From assembly GCA_934437695.1 (NCBI GenBank), contig CAKSAW010000002.1, forward strand, positions 1 through 36,719: 36,719 nucleotides of DNA, given 5' to 3'. How positions within the stretch are numbered: position 1 is the stretch's first letter; each line of letters opens with the position of its first letter. The notes under the pieces are model-generated. The model saw only the letters and a list, made by a program, of their open reading frames with translations. It was not told the origin of the DNA and did no database searches. Origin of the DNA: an uncultured Blautia sp. (GTDB taxonomy: Bacteria; Bacillota; Clostridia; Lachnospirales; Lachnospiraceae). This document shows, piece by piece, positions 15,629 through 23,250 of the stretch. A program made the translations under genes and the position numbers.

Positions 15629-18193
15629 TCAGATCGCCGGGTCTGTAGGATCGTAATTGGCAGCTCCCTTCAGAGGAGTTAATGCTTTCTTTCCAAGAGG
15701 TCCTTTCAGTGCATCATCTGCTTTATAGTTTCCATCAATAATGCTGATGGATGCGCCATCGCAATTCTCATAAACCCACTTCGCATCTGCCACACAGGCT
15801 CTGATACATCCATGTGATGCAGGATATCCAAGCTTATTGTACTCTCCTGCAGGAAGATTAAAGTGGTTTGCCTGGCCACAGGCTACAGAATGAATGAAAA
15901 TTCCTCCCTGTCCTGCCCTATCTACATGAGTTCCATACTGTCCCCAGGATGGTCCCATCAAAGGCTGCCATCTCAGACTTCTGCTCAATGAATAATTACC
16001 TGTAGGAGTTGGAGTTCCTGGTAAACCGACAGATACTCTGATGGTCTTAACAGGAATGGTTCTGGCTGAATCAGCATAGATTGTCATAACTCCGTTCACT
16101 CTGTCTACCTGGACAGAATAGGGACCTCTGTATCTGTTTGTCAGGTCAGTGATGCGGTATCCGTTGCTGTCAAAGTAATACAGGATTCCATTGACTCTCA
16201 TGCTTTTATTTCTGGCAAATCCGTTTCCGCTTGGATCAATATATCTCACCAGGTTCTTGCTGTTACTTACAACAACCCAGCCTGTTGTATATTTACCGTT
16301 TGCATCCAGATAACCGTTTACTCCGTTCTTCTTCATAAACTGGTTTGTCTGAACTACATAATCTTTGAGATAATAATAATTGCCGCTGTATTTTTTCCAT
16401 CCGTTCTTATACAGACTTCCTGAAGGAGATGCAATATACCATTTCTTCTTATAGCGCACCATTGTTTTTTTATACAATTTACCTTTATGTTCGGTTGAAG
16501 AAGATTTCTCAAACAGATATTTCTTTCCATCAACTTCCGTTAAACCACTTGCAAGTTTTCCTGATGGTTTGAAATAATAACCTGTTGAAGTCCACTTGTC
16601 TGTATAATGATTTCCCTTTGAATCAAAATACAGCCATCCCAGATATTTTCCACTGGTGCTGACCAGCTTCTGCCATCCATGTTTCTCAACTACACGACCA
16701 GGAGTACTTCCGAAGTAATAATAATGATCTCCTGCCTTTGCCCATCTCTTAGTCCATGTTGCCCTCTTGCCATTTGCGCCAAAATAGTATCTGAAATTTC
16801 CGTATTTTACCAGCTTGTCGCGGTAGATCGCACCATTTTTATCAGAACAGTAGTATGCACCATTCTGTGCTTTTTTCATTGTTGATTTAAGAACATATCC
16901 ATTGGCATCCAGTAAATAGGCACCTGTTCCCTTTTCCGGGATAGATGTGGCAATTATGCCTCGTTTATAATATTTTCCAATATCAGACGGGTTCTCTCCT
17001 TTTTTGAAATACAGCCAGCGCTCTCCCTTGGATGTATCTGAACGAAGCCATCCATTGTGGAACATTTTTCCCGGAATGTCACTGCTTGCAGGATCAAAAT
17101 AATACAGGTTTGACTGACCATTAACTGTGAGAGTAATCTCTCCTGTCTGCGGTCTGCCTTCAGAATCAAGGCAGTAATAATCTTCATTGATCTTGAAATA
17201 TCCTGTATATGTACCTGCTGCCTTCGCTTTCTCCTCAAGCTGTGCGACAGTCTCCAGATTACCATTCTCATCATAATACTGGAATAGAGTTCCTGTCCAT
17301 TTCCATACGCTCTTCTCCTGCTGTCCTACAGTAGATGTGTATGGTGTTACAGCTTCTCCCTCACATCCTGTATAAACAACAGCCTCTTCTGCAGTTGTAA
17401 AATAAGACTGCTTCATCTGGGCTTCTGTTTCTTCTTCAGCTTCCCCGTCTGTCCGGGCTGCATCAGCCACATTCTCTTTATCTGCCTTTATCTCAGCCTG
17501 TCCTGTTACAAGGATTCCATTTTCATCAAACAGATAATATCCTGTATGTGTTTCGCCTTTATACTCTGTACTGATCTTCACAATTCCATCAGCAGCTGTA
17601 TAAAATTCTTCATTTACTGTAATTCCATCACTTGCTGCATCCGCTGTATCTGTTGATACATCCATTGCTGCATCTGTTGTTACAGTCTGCTCCTCCGGAA
17701 GTTCCTCGGCATCTGCAGATACCTCTGCGTCATCCAGAGATAATGTTTCCATATCATCAGACATTTCCTCTGAGGACTGTCCGCAATCTGCTGATGGTAC
17801 CTCTTCTCCATCTGAATTTGCTGTATCCTGAGTCTTTGCAGGTTTGCGCAGCTTGAATCCTTCTTCTGTGCTTACCCAGTCCTCGGCTTTCACAGCAACA
17901 GCTCCAGTGGTATCTGTTATATCTGTTGATGTTGATGCTGCCGGTGTCTCTTCCGGCTGCACTGCTGTTATGTCTGTTCCTGCTGTAAACGTGTCGTCTG
18001 TCTCTTCCTGAGACGGTGTTTCTGTCTCATCATCTCCGGCTGAAAAAACATCTTCTTCTGCATCTGTCTCTTCAGTCTGTGCAATGACAGATGAAGTTAC
18101 GTCTGGAGAAGTAAATGCAGCCGCACCTGCTTCACTGACAGTCGCCATCGTCATAACAAGACTCAATGTAACTGCAACTAACCTTCTTTTCAC
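15629..18193 (-). CDS. Secreted L,D-transpeptidase (YkuD) with many cell-wall-binding repeats
   Basis: 854 aa with a GTG start preceded by AGGAGG at 8 nt. A signal peptide ends near AGAAA (about residue 25). Residues about 30-200 are Thr/Glu/Asp-rich and probably disordered. Residues about 215-690 carry many choline/cell-wall-binding type repeats (NGNLETVAQLEE, GKYYKRG, FRYYFGANGKR). The C-terminal YkuD domain (about 695-815) has the active-site motif SHGCIRA with Cys796 and an upstream HSVACG. It forms 3-3 cross-links or attaches proteins to peptidoglycan outside the membrane, a route that resists most beta-lactams. The neighbouring muramidase has the same repeat type. A perfect hairpin follows the gene. 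Which of the two reactions it catalyses is not decided by sequence. Confidence 0.93.
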   Translation of the reverse strand: MKRRLVAVTLSLVMTMATVSEAGAAAFTSPDVTSSVIAQTEETDAEEDVFSAGDDETETPSQEETDDTFTAGTDITAVQPEETPAASTSTDITDTTGAVAVKAEDWVSTEEGFKLRKPAKTQDTANSDGEEVPSADCGQSSEEMSDDMETLSLDDAEVSADAEELPEEQTVTTDAAMDVSTDTADAASDGITVNEEFYTAADGIVKISTEYKGETHTGYYLFDENGILVTGQAEIKADKENVADAARTDGEAEEETEAQMKQSYFTTAEEAVVYTGCEGEAVTPYTSTVGQQEKSVWKWTGTLFQYYDENGNLETVAQLEEKAKAAGTYTGYFKINEDYYCLDSEGRPQTGEITLTVNGQSNLYYFDPASSDIPGKMFHNGWLRSDTSKGERWLYFKKGENPSDIGKYYKRGIIATSIPEKGTGAYLLDANGYVLKSTMKKAQNGAYYCSDKNGAIYRDKLVKYGNFRYYFGANGKRATWTKRWAKAGDHYYYFGSTPGRVVEKHGWQKLVSTSGKYLGWLYFDSKGNHYTDKWTSTGYYFKPSGKLASGLTEVDGKKYLFEKSSSTEHKGKLYKKTMVRYKKKWYIASPSGSLYKNGWKKYSGNYYYLKDYVVQTNQFMKKNGVNGYLDANGKYTTGWVVVSNSKNLVRYIDPSGNGFARNKSMRVNGILYYFDSNGYRITDLTNRYRGPYSVQVDRVNGVMTIYADSARTIPVKTIRVSVGLPGTPTPTGNYSLSRSLRWQPLMGPSWGQYGTHVDRAGQGGIFIHSVACGQANHFNLPAGEYNKLGYPASHGCIRACVADAKWVYENCDGASISIIDGNYKADDALKGPLGKKALTPLKGAANYDPTDPAI
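16124..17551 (-). repeat. Cell-wall-binding repeat array in the L,D-transpeptidase
   Basis: A long run of roughly 20-residue Tyr/Trp/Gly units spans about residues 215-690, occupying more than half the protein. Units are diverged, not near-identical. Boundaries are approximate. Confidence 0.65.
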
Positions 18194-18310
18194 AATAATG
18201 TCCTCCTCTTTTATTCATGTTACTTTTTATTGTCACTGTTCACTTCTGTGGACAGCAGCTTTCTATCCATATATCGATCCACTTTGCCGCATGTTTCTGA
18301 CATGACAGAG

Positions 18311-18574
18311 CTACTCACCAAGTCCGCTCTCAATGGCAGTAACAAGATTATCCAGTGCTTCCTGCTCATCAGCGCCCTCACAGGCAAGCTCTATCTCATC
18401 TCCGCATTTCACACATGCTCCAAGTACACTCAGCACACTCTTTGCATTTGCCATGCCGCCATTGTATGCAAATGTGATCTGTGACTGATATTTCATTGCC
18501 TCATTGCACAAAATCCCCGCAGGTCTCAGATGAAGACCTGTGGGATTTTTAACTGTCACTTTTTTATTAACCAT
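18311..18574 (-). CDS. HPr family phosphocarrier protein
   Basis: 87 aa, the normal length of HPr. The phosphoryl-accepting His15 lies in GLHLRPAG, and the regulatory Ser46 in NAKSVLSVLGA is exactly at position 46. The first accepts phosphate from enzyme I for PTS sugar uptake; the second is the HPr kinase site used in Firmicute carbon catabolite repression. No ptsI is adjacent: the gene stands 47 bp after cdaR and 117 bp before the L,D-transpeptidase gene. With both sites intact it could be the main HPr or a paralogue. Confidence 0.93.
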   Translation of the reverse strand: MVNKKVTVKNPTGLHLRPAGILCNEAMKYQSQITFAYNGGMANAKSVLSVLGACVKCGDEIELACEGADEQEALDNLVTAIESGLGE

Positions 18575-18621
18575 CTTATTTTTCCTCTTATGTTACCGTC
18601 CACCCTGTTGCCGGAAACTTC

Positions 18622-19944
18622 TTATTCTTTACTGTCCGTACTGTCCTCAGCAACGATACCGGATGAAATAACCACCTCTGTAGTAACATTTTCAACCGTC
18701 TCATATCCATCCGGTAAAACAATAGTGACCGGAACTTCATAATTCCCTTCCTTTTTACCATCCAGATCTATGGATGCCTTAATATCTCTTTCATTATTCA
18801 GATCATCCAGATCTTTTGTATCTGATTTGATCCGCACCTCTATCTGTGCAGTTTCAAATGTTACCTGAAGATCATCTGATTTATTCTTAACTTCTATATT
18901 CTTAGTTGGAATATCAAACTCTCTGCTTCCCACCGGCAGGATGCTTACGGTTACCCATACATCCTCACTGGAATCACTGGTAAGCTTCACATTGTCCGGA
19001 AGAAGATTAGTAAGACTGATCTTCTTTTCCACATCATCAGATTCACCTGAGATATCAATACTGTCCTCAGGTATGGTGATCACATTATTATTATCTGCAA
19101 GGCTCTCAAGTCCTTCTGTGCTGCCTGCCACACTGATAGTATCCGGTACTGTTCTGACAGCTCCCACCTGATATCCATCTGCAGGTGTTCCCACATAACC
19201 GGCTGAAATCTGCACTCCCTGACGGATATTCCATAATTTTGCAGTTACCGTAACTTTTGCATGATTTTCGATCCTTAAAGAATTCATTTCAGAATCAGTA
19301 AGCGCTTCCTGATTCTTATCAATGATCGTAAGATTTACATCCTGTGTAAAATCCTGTGTATTTCCATCCAGTTCAATTGTAGCATTTACTTTATCTATTT
19401 TATTCACCAGTGTCTTAGGACCTGTAATCCTTACTTTCTCAGGATTGGCAGTAAGACTTCCTACTTCATAATCTTTCCCCGGTTTTGTATCGCCTCTGCT
19501 GACATTGACTACAAATTCCTGAGTTTCCTTTTCATCAAGGTTTACACTGAGATTCTGTGGTGTGACCCTGATATCATTTGAAGTTACACCTGGTACAGAA
19601 CAGGTTACAGTAATAGGTACCATAACAGGATTCGTATCCAGACTTACGGCCTGCTGAAGATCAGCTACTGCAGAAATATCTGAAACCTTGATCTTGTCTC
19701 TGATTTTCTTTGTTGCAGTAATCGCAATTTTCACAGAGTCCTGATTCTGTTCAGGCATGCACATTTTGCCGACCGTATCTGAAGACTCCACATATTCTTT
19801 ATTGATCAGTTCTACATTATTGATCGTATAATAATTGGTTCCTACCGGATTATCTATATTTACAACGATCAGCCATACCACAACAGCTACTGCGACAGAC
19901 ATGATTTTCAGAGGTATGTTATCTGTTATTTTTCGCTTCTTCAT
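18622..19944 (-). CDS. cdaR: CdaR, YbbR-domain regulator of diadenylate cyclase
   Basis: 440 aa. A short basic N-terminus (MKKRKITDNIPLK) and one membrane helix (about 12-32) are followed by several extracytoplasmic YbbR repeats. An example is the VRITGPKTLVNKIDKVNATIELDG stretch and its later parallels. CdaR binds and modulates the c-di-AMP synthase CdaA at the membrane. Its start lies 26 bp inside the end of cdaA, the usual arrangement of this pair. Pfam counts three or four repeats in relatives; the number here needs a profile search. Confidence 0.93.
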   Translation of the reverse strand: MKKRKITDNIPLKIMSVAVAVVVWLIVVNIDNPVGTNYYTINNVELINKEYVESSDTVGKMCMPEQNQDSVKIAITATKKIRDKIKVSDISAVADLQQAVSLDTNPVMVPITVTCSVPGVTSNDIRVTPQNLSVNLDEKETQEFVVNVSRGDTKPGKDYEVGSLTANPEKVRITGPKTLVNKIDKVNATIELDGNTQDFTQDVNLTIIDKNQEALTDSEMNSLRIENHAKVTVTAKLWNIRQGVQISAGYVGTPADGYQVGAVRTVPDTISVAGSTEGLESLADNNNVITIPEDSIDISGESDDVEKKISLTNLLPDNVKLTSDSSEDVWVTVSILPVGSREFDIPTKNIEVKNKSDDLQVTFETAQIEVRIKSDTKDLDDLNNERDIKASIDLDGKKEGNYEVPVTIVLPDGYETVENVTTEVVISSGIVAEDSTDSKE

Positions 19945-20809
19945 TCTTTACTCTTCCTTTCAGTAAATGGCGAAGTTTGCTGTTGTCTACAATCTGCTTA
20001 TTCTGTGCCCTGACCAGAATTTCCCTGAGTCCGGCACTGTTTATACCTCTGATCAACTTTCCTCCCTGGGCAACAGATACCTGACCTGTCTCCTCTGATA
20101 CGATGATCGTCACAGAATCTGTCTGCTCACTTATCCCCACACCTGCTCTGTGCCGTGTTCCCAGCTGCTTGCTCAGTTCCATGTTATCAGATAGCGGAAG
20201 ATAACATGTTGCAGCCACGATCCTGTTCTCTCTTACGATAACAGCTCCATCATGGAGAGGTGTGTTATGTTCAAATATATTAATCAGAAGCTGGCTTGTA
20301 AGGATCGCATCCAGATTAATACCTGTTCTGATATAATCTGTCAACAGCTCATTCTGCTCAATTACGATCAGTGCCCCGGTCTTTACTTCCCCCATATCAA
20401 AACAGGCTTTAACCAGTTCACTGATCGTCTTGTCCGTAAATCGTTCCTTCACTTCCCTGCCTGCATCAAAAGGTATCAGTGAAGCCATGATTCTCTTTTG
20501 TCCAAGCTGTTCCAGAACCTTTCTCAATTCAGGCTGAAAAATAACGATTACGCCTACGATCAATGTACTGGCCAGATTTGAAAAAATCCACAGGATCGTA
20601 TTCATTCTGAAAATATACGCTACCAGAATAAAGAGAAGAACAACCAGTATACCTTTCAGAAGTGTATATGCATGAGTATATTTGATCCACACCATAAACT
20701 GATACACAAAAAATGCGATCAGCGCGATCTGTATGATATCTATGATCCCGATCTTCGGAAATGCCAGTCTTGATAGCATCTCTATCAGTTTTCCCGAAAT
20801 ATCCTGCAT
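19919..20809 (-). CDS. cdaA: Diadenylate cyclase CdaA (DacA)
   Basis: 296 aa. Three N-terminal membrane helices (about 24-95) precede the DAC domain (about 120-265). The domain carries both signature motifs, DGA (187-189, in NTPLHDGAVIV) and RHR (219-221, in GTRHRAGVG). It joins two ATP into c-di-AMP, which controls potassium and osmolyte balance and wall stress in Firmicutes. GGAGAG precedes the ATG. The usual Bacillus neighbour glmM is not in this window. Instead, two uncharacterised membrane proteins come before it in the same unit. Confidence 0.96.
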   Translation of the reverse strand: MQDISGKLIEMLSRLAFPKIGIIDIIQIALIAFFVYQFMVWIKYTHAYTLLKGILVVLLFILVAYIFRMNTILWIFSNLASTLIVGVIVIFQPELRKVLEQLGQKRIMASLIPFDAGREVKERFTDKTISELVKACFDMGEVKTGALIVIEQNELLTDYIRTGINLDAILTSQLLINIFEHNTPLHDGAVIVRENRIVAATCYLPLSDNMELSKQLGTRHRAGVGISEQTDSVTIIVSEETGQVSVAQGGKLIRGINSAGLREILVRAQNKQIVDNSKLRHLLKGRVKNEEAKNNR

Positions 20810-20857
20810 ATGGCTCTCCTTTCCTTATCATTCTTATAAAGCATTTATAATTATTTT

Positions 20858-21955
20858 TTATAGATTTTTTAATGATTCTTCCAGTTTTTTCTCAAAGTCA
20901 ACACTGTCGATATCTTTCTTTCTTTCCACAGGTGCTGTATCCTCAATTGTCTGACCCTTTTTCTCGTCACCGTGGAAAATAGGATTTGCATAGGAAACAA
21001 TATTATCCTGTGTCTGTTTCTCGTTTTTCACTGAATCTCCGTTGATCTTTTTAATACTTCTTTCAGATGTTGTAACAGATGCCTTAGGCACTGCTTTTAC
21101 ATAGTAATAATACTCATCATCTTCATATTCCAGTCTCTCTGTGCGGGTATAATCTCCACCGAACACAAAAAATTCAAGAACAAGTCCTACCACAACAGAG
21201 ATCACTGTGTATATGATCAGTGTGACAACATCGATATTCAGTCCAAAATACACTCCACCTGCCAGGATCATAAGAACATAGACAACTCCGCCTGCAACAA
21301 TGGCAATTCTCCATGCATAATCAAAAGAACGGGTGCGGATAAGATTTACCAGCAAAACTACTGCTATAAAAGCGATCATTGTAATCCACATTCCCCAGTT
21401 CTGCACGATCCCGTCAGCCAGAAGTTTCATCTTGTCAGCCATGGCAACATCCGGATTCTCCAGAAGTTTATGCTGTACATTAATAAAACGTATAAAATAA
21501 TACACAATTACTCCGCATCCTGCAGGAAGTGCAGAAGATGCACCGCATAAAAGTCCGCTGCCTATTGGAAGCAGTGTAGGAACACTGAATCCAAAAGAAA
21601 GTGGTGTAAATACAAGTACTAAATTATTGCCTGAACTAAATCTCAGAAACAGGATAGCCATAAATAAAAGCAGCACGATCATAAATCCTGCAACTTCCGT
21701 ACCCAGAGCATAGCTGTGCGCGATCATCAGGGCAAAACCTGCAAAAATCATTACACCTGAAGGCAGGATTGAACAGATCAGTGCAAGGATCAGCACAATA
21801 AATATATTGTTAAGCTGTGTCATATATCCCATATTTTTATTGATCCATATAAAATAAACCATTGCCAGAACAAAACGTAAAACAGGAAGGATGTAAATCT
21901 CATACTGGCTGTATAAATTCTTTATTCTCTGTTTTAATTCGAGTAATGCTGTCAT
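20858..21955 (-). CDS. Uncharacterised multi-pass membrane protein in the c-di-AMP operon
   Basis: 365 aa, not recognised as a named family. About eight hydrophobic segments fill residues 20-270. A cytosolic-looking, charged tail follows (about 275-365), with a striking acidic-tyrosine motif YEDDEYYYYVKAVPK near its start and a Lys/Asp-rich end. Its start overlaps the stop of the 144-aa gene as ATGA. It lies 48 bp before cdaA, so it is probably made together with the cyclase. A role in c-di-AMP signalling or envelope sensing is suggested only by position. Confidence 0.8.
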   Translation of the reverse strand: MTALLELKQRIKNLYSQYEIYILPVLRFVLAMVYFIWINKNMGYMTQLNNIFIVLILALICSILPSGVMIFAGFALMIAHSYALGTEVAGFMIVLLLFMAILFLRFSSGNNLVLVFTPLSFGFSVPTLLPIGSGLLCGASSALPAGCGVIVYYFIRFINVQHKLLENPDVAMADKMKLLADGIVQNWGMWITMIAFIAVVLLVNLIRTRSFDYAWRIAIVAGGVVYVLMILAGGVYFGLNIDVVTLIIYTVISVVVGLVLEFFVFGGDYTRTERLEYEDDEYYYYVKAVPKASVTTSERSIKKINGDSVKNEKQTQDNIVSYANPIFHGDEKKGQTIEDTAPVERKKDIDSVDFEKKLEESLKNL

Positions 21956-22386
21956 CTTTTATATCCTCCTGAAACTCCTCCGGCTGAAGATTTTTTCTCT
22001 TCGCGACTGTAGATTTTATTTAACTGTGTAAGTTCTTCATAATAATTCTTTACACTTTTCTTTGCTTTACGATATTTCACTGTGTACTGGATGTATGTGA
22101 GAACTGAAAAAAACACCAGTACTGTCACATATCCCAGAATCGCTTCCACTCCCAGTGAAACAAGATTCATCTTATGAATATTGTTTATCAGATATTCACC
22201 AAAATATGCCGCCATTCCTGCCAGGACCAGACAATATCCGATCGTAACAAGAAAAAAATTCTTGATCATGGCAAGTCCGATATAATCACTTCTATAGTAC
22301 TTACTGACAGGAAGATACTTCTTTCCTTCCCCCTGTTCATACATGGCAAGTTTGTTCATGATCTTTATCTTCTCTTCATTTAACAT
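21952..22386 (-). CDS. Uncharacterised two-TM membrane protein, first gene of the c-di-AMP operon
   Basis: 144 aa, family not recognised. It has a soluble N-terminus (about 1-38, with YLPVSKYYRSDYIGL), two membrane helices (about 40-65 and 78-100), then a basic, probably coiled segment (YRKAKKSVKNYYEELTQLNK) and a Gly/Ser end. A strong AAGGAG site lies before the ATG, and a promoter-like site lies about 100 bp further up. Its ATGA overlap with the 365-aa gene suggests the two proteins act together. Confidence 0.78.
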   Translation of the reverse strand: MLNEEKIKIMNKLAMYEQGEGKKYLPVSKYYRSDYIGLAMIKNFFLVTIGYCLVLAGMAAYFGEYLINNIHKMNLVSLGVEAILGYVTVLVFFSVLTYIQYTVKYRKAKKSVKNYYEELTQLNKIYSREEKKSSAGGVSGGYKR

Positions 22387-22489
22387 AAATTACTCCTTAC
22401 TGCATGCTTTCCCTTTTGTCTGATACCATTTCTTTTTCTCAAAACCGATACCGTAAATATCAGGCAGGTATCATTAATCATTCAGATTG

Positions 22490-22518
22490 ATTGTAACATA
22501 TATCACTATGTATGAAAA
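22490..22518 (-). promoter_or_regulatory. Predicted promoter of the c-di-AMP operon
   Basis: On the minus strand TTTTCA (22513-22518) and TACAAT (22490-22495) are separated by 17 bp, a moderate sigma-A match. It falls in the only sizeable gap (153 bp) between comF and the 144-aa gene. Confidence 0.45.
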
Positions 22519-22539
22519 GGGTTTTTTCTTATCTCATGC

Positions 22540-23244
22540 CTATCTCCTGCCTATGCAAACCGTAAGAAAATACACATTTCCGGCACCTTTTTTCTTCAGA
22601 CATCCTGCCATTGCATCAATGGTACTTCCTGTTGTATAAACATCGTCTATCACCAGGATATCCTTTCCTCTCACATCACCTGTCACGCGAAATGCCCTTT
22701 CCAGATTCATTCTTCTCTGCAAGGCATTCAGTTTCTTCTGAGACTTTGTCTTTACAACCTTCTGCACCATATCCAGATCTGCCGGGATTCTGGTATAATA
22801 ACTGAGCTTTTCTGCCAGATATGCGGCCTGATTAAATCCTCTCTGCCTTTCTTTTGATCTGTGCACAGGAACCGGCACAATAAGATCCGGATTCCATTTC
22901 TCTATTTCCTTCCGCGCATAAAGGTACATTGCTTTCGCATAAAAATCGCCGTATTCTCTGCAGCCATAGTATTTATATCTGGTAACAGATCTTCTCATAA
23001 TGCTGTCATAAACAAAGATTCCTCTCCCCTGCTCAAATACATGCGGCTGCTTCAGGCAGTCTCTGCAGTATTCTCCTTCTTCAATGGGTTTCCCGCATTT
23101 ATAACATCTGGGATGTCCGACAGGGCGAAGCATTCTCTCACACTCCGGACAGATCATCCGTCTCTGATCCTTAAGGATCTTCTGACAGACCGGACAGCAT
23201 CTTGGGTAAAAAACATCAAGGATTTTCCTCAGAAACTGATTCAT
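22540..23244 (-). CDS. ComF family phosphoribosyltransferase-like protein
   Basis: 234 aa. An N-terminal zinc-finger-like part has paired cysteines (CCPVC, CPEC, CYKC, CRDC within residues 16-65). The C-terminal part is the PRTase fold with the PRPP-binding loop VLVIDDVYTTGST and the upstream VPVPVHRSKERQRGFNQA. ComF supports DNA uptake in naturally competent bacteria, and homologues are widespread in species not known to be competent. It starts 6 bp after recD2, so the two helicase/DNA-handling genes are probably co-transcribed. Confidence 0.93.
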   Translation of the reverse strand: MNQFLRKILDVFYPRCCPVCQKILKDQRRMICPECERMLRPVGHPRCYKCGKPIEEGEYCRDCLKQPHVFEQGRGIFVYDSIMRRSVTRYKYYGCREYGDFYAKAMYLYARKEIEKWNPDLIVPVPVHRSKERQRGFNQAAYLAEKLSYYTRIPADLDMVQKVVKTKSQKKLNALQRRMNLERAFRVTGDVRGKDILVIDDVYTTGSTIDAMAGCLKKKGAGNVYFLTVCIGRR

Positions 23245-23250
23245 ACCTGC

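Noticed and set aside
16124..17551. Repeat array considered as a CRISPR or DNA satellite
   Set aside because: The repetition is at protein level (diverged 20-residue units inside an open gene), not identical DNA repeats with spacers.
18194..18310. Promoter or terminator between HPr and the L,D-transpeptidase gene
   Set aside because: Only scattered partial matches; no stem with a U-run and no paired -35/-10 boxes.
22387..22539. Possible c-di-AMP (ydaO) riboswitch ahead of the c-di-AMP operon
   Set aside because: The leader is only about 100 nt, and the conserved core of the ydaO class could not be found.
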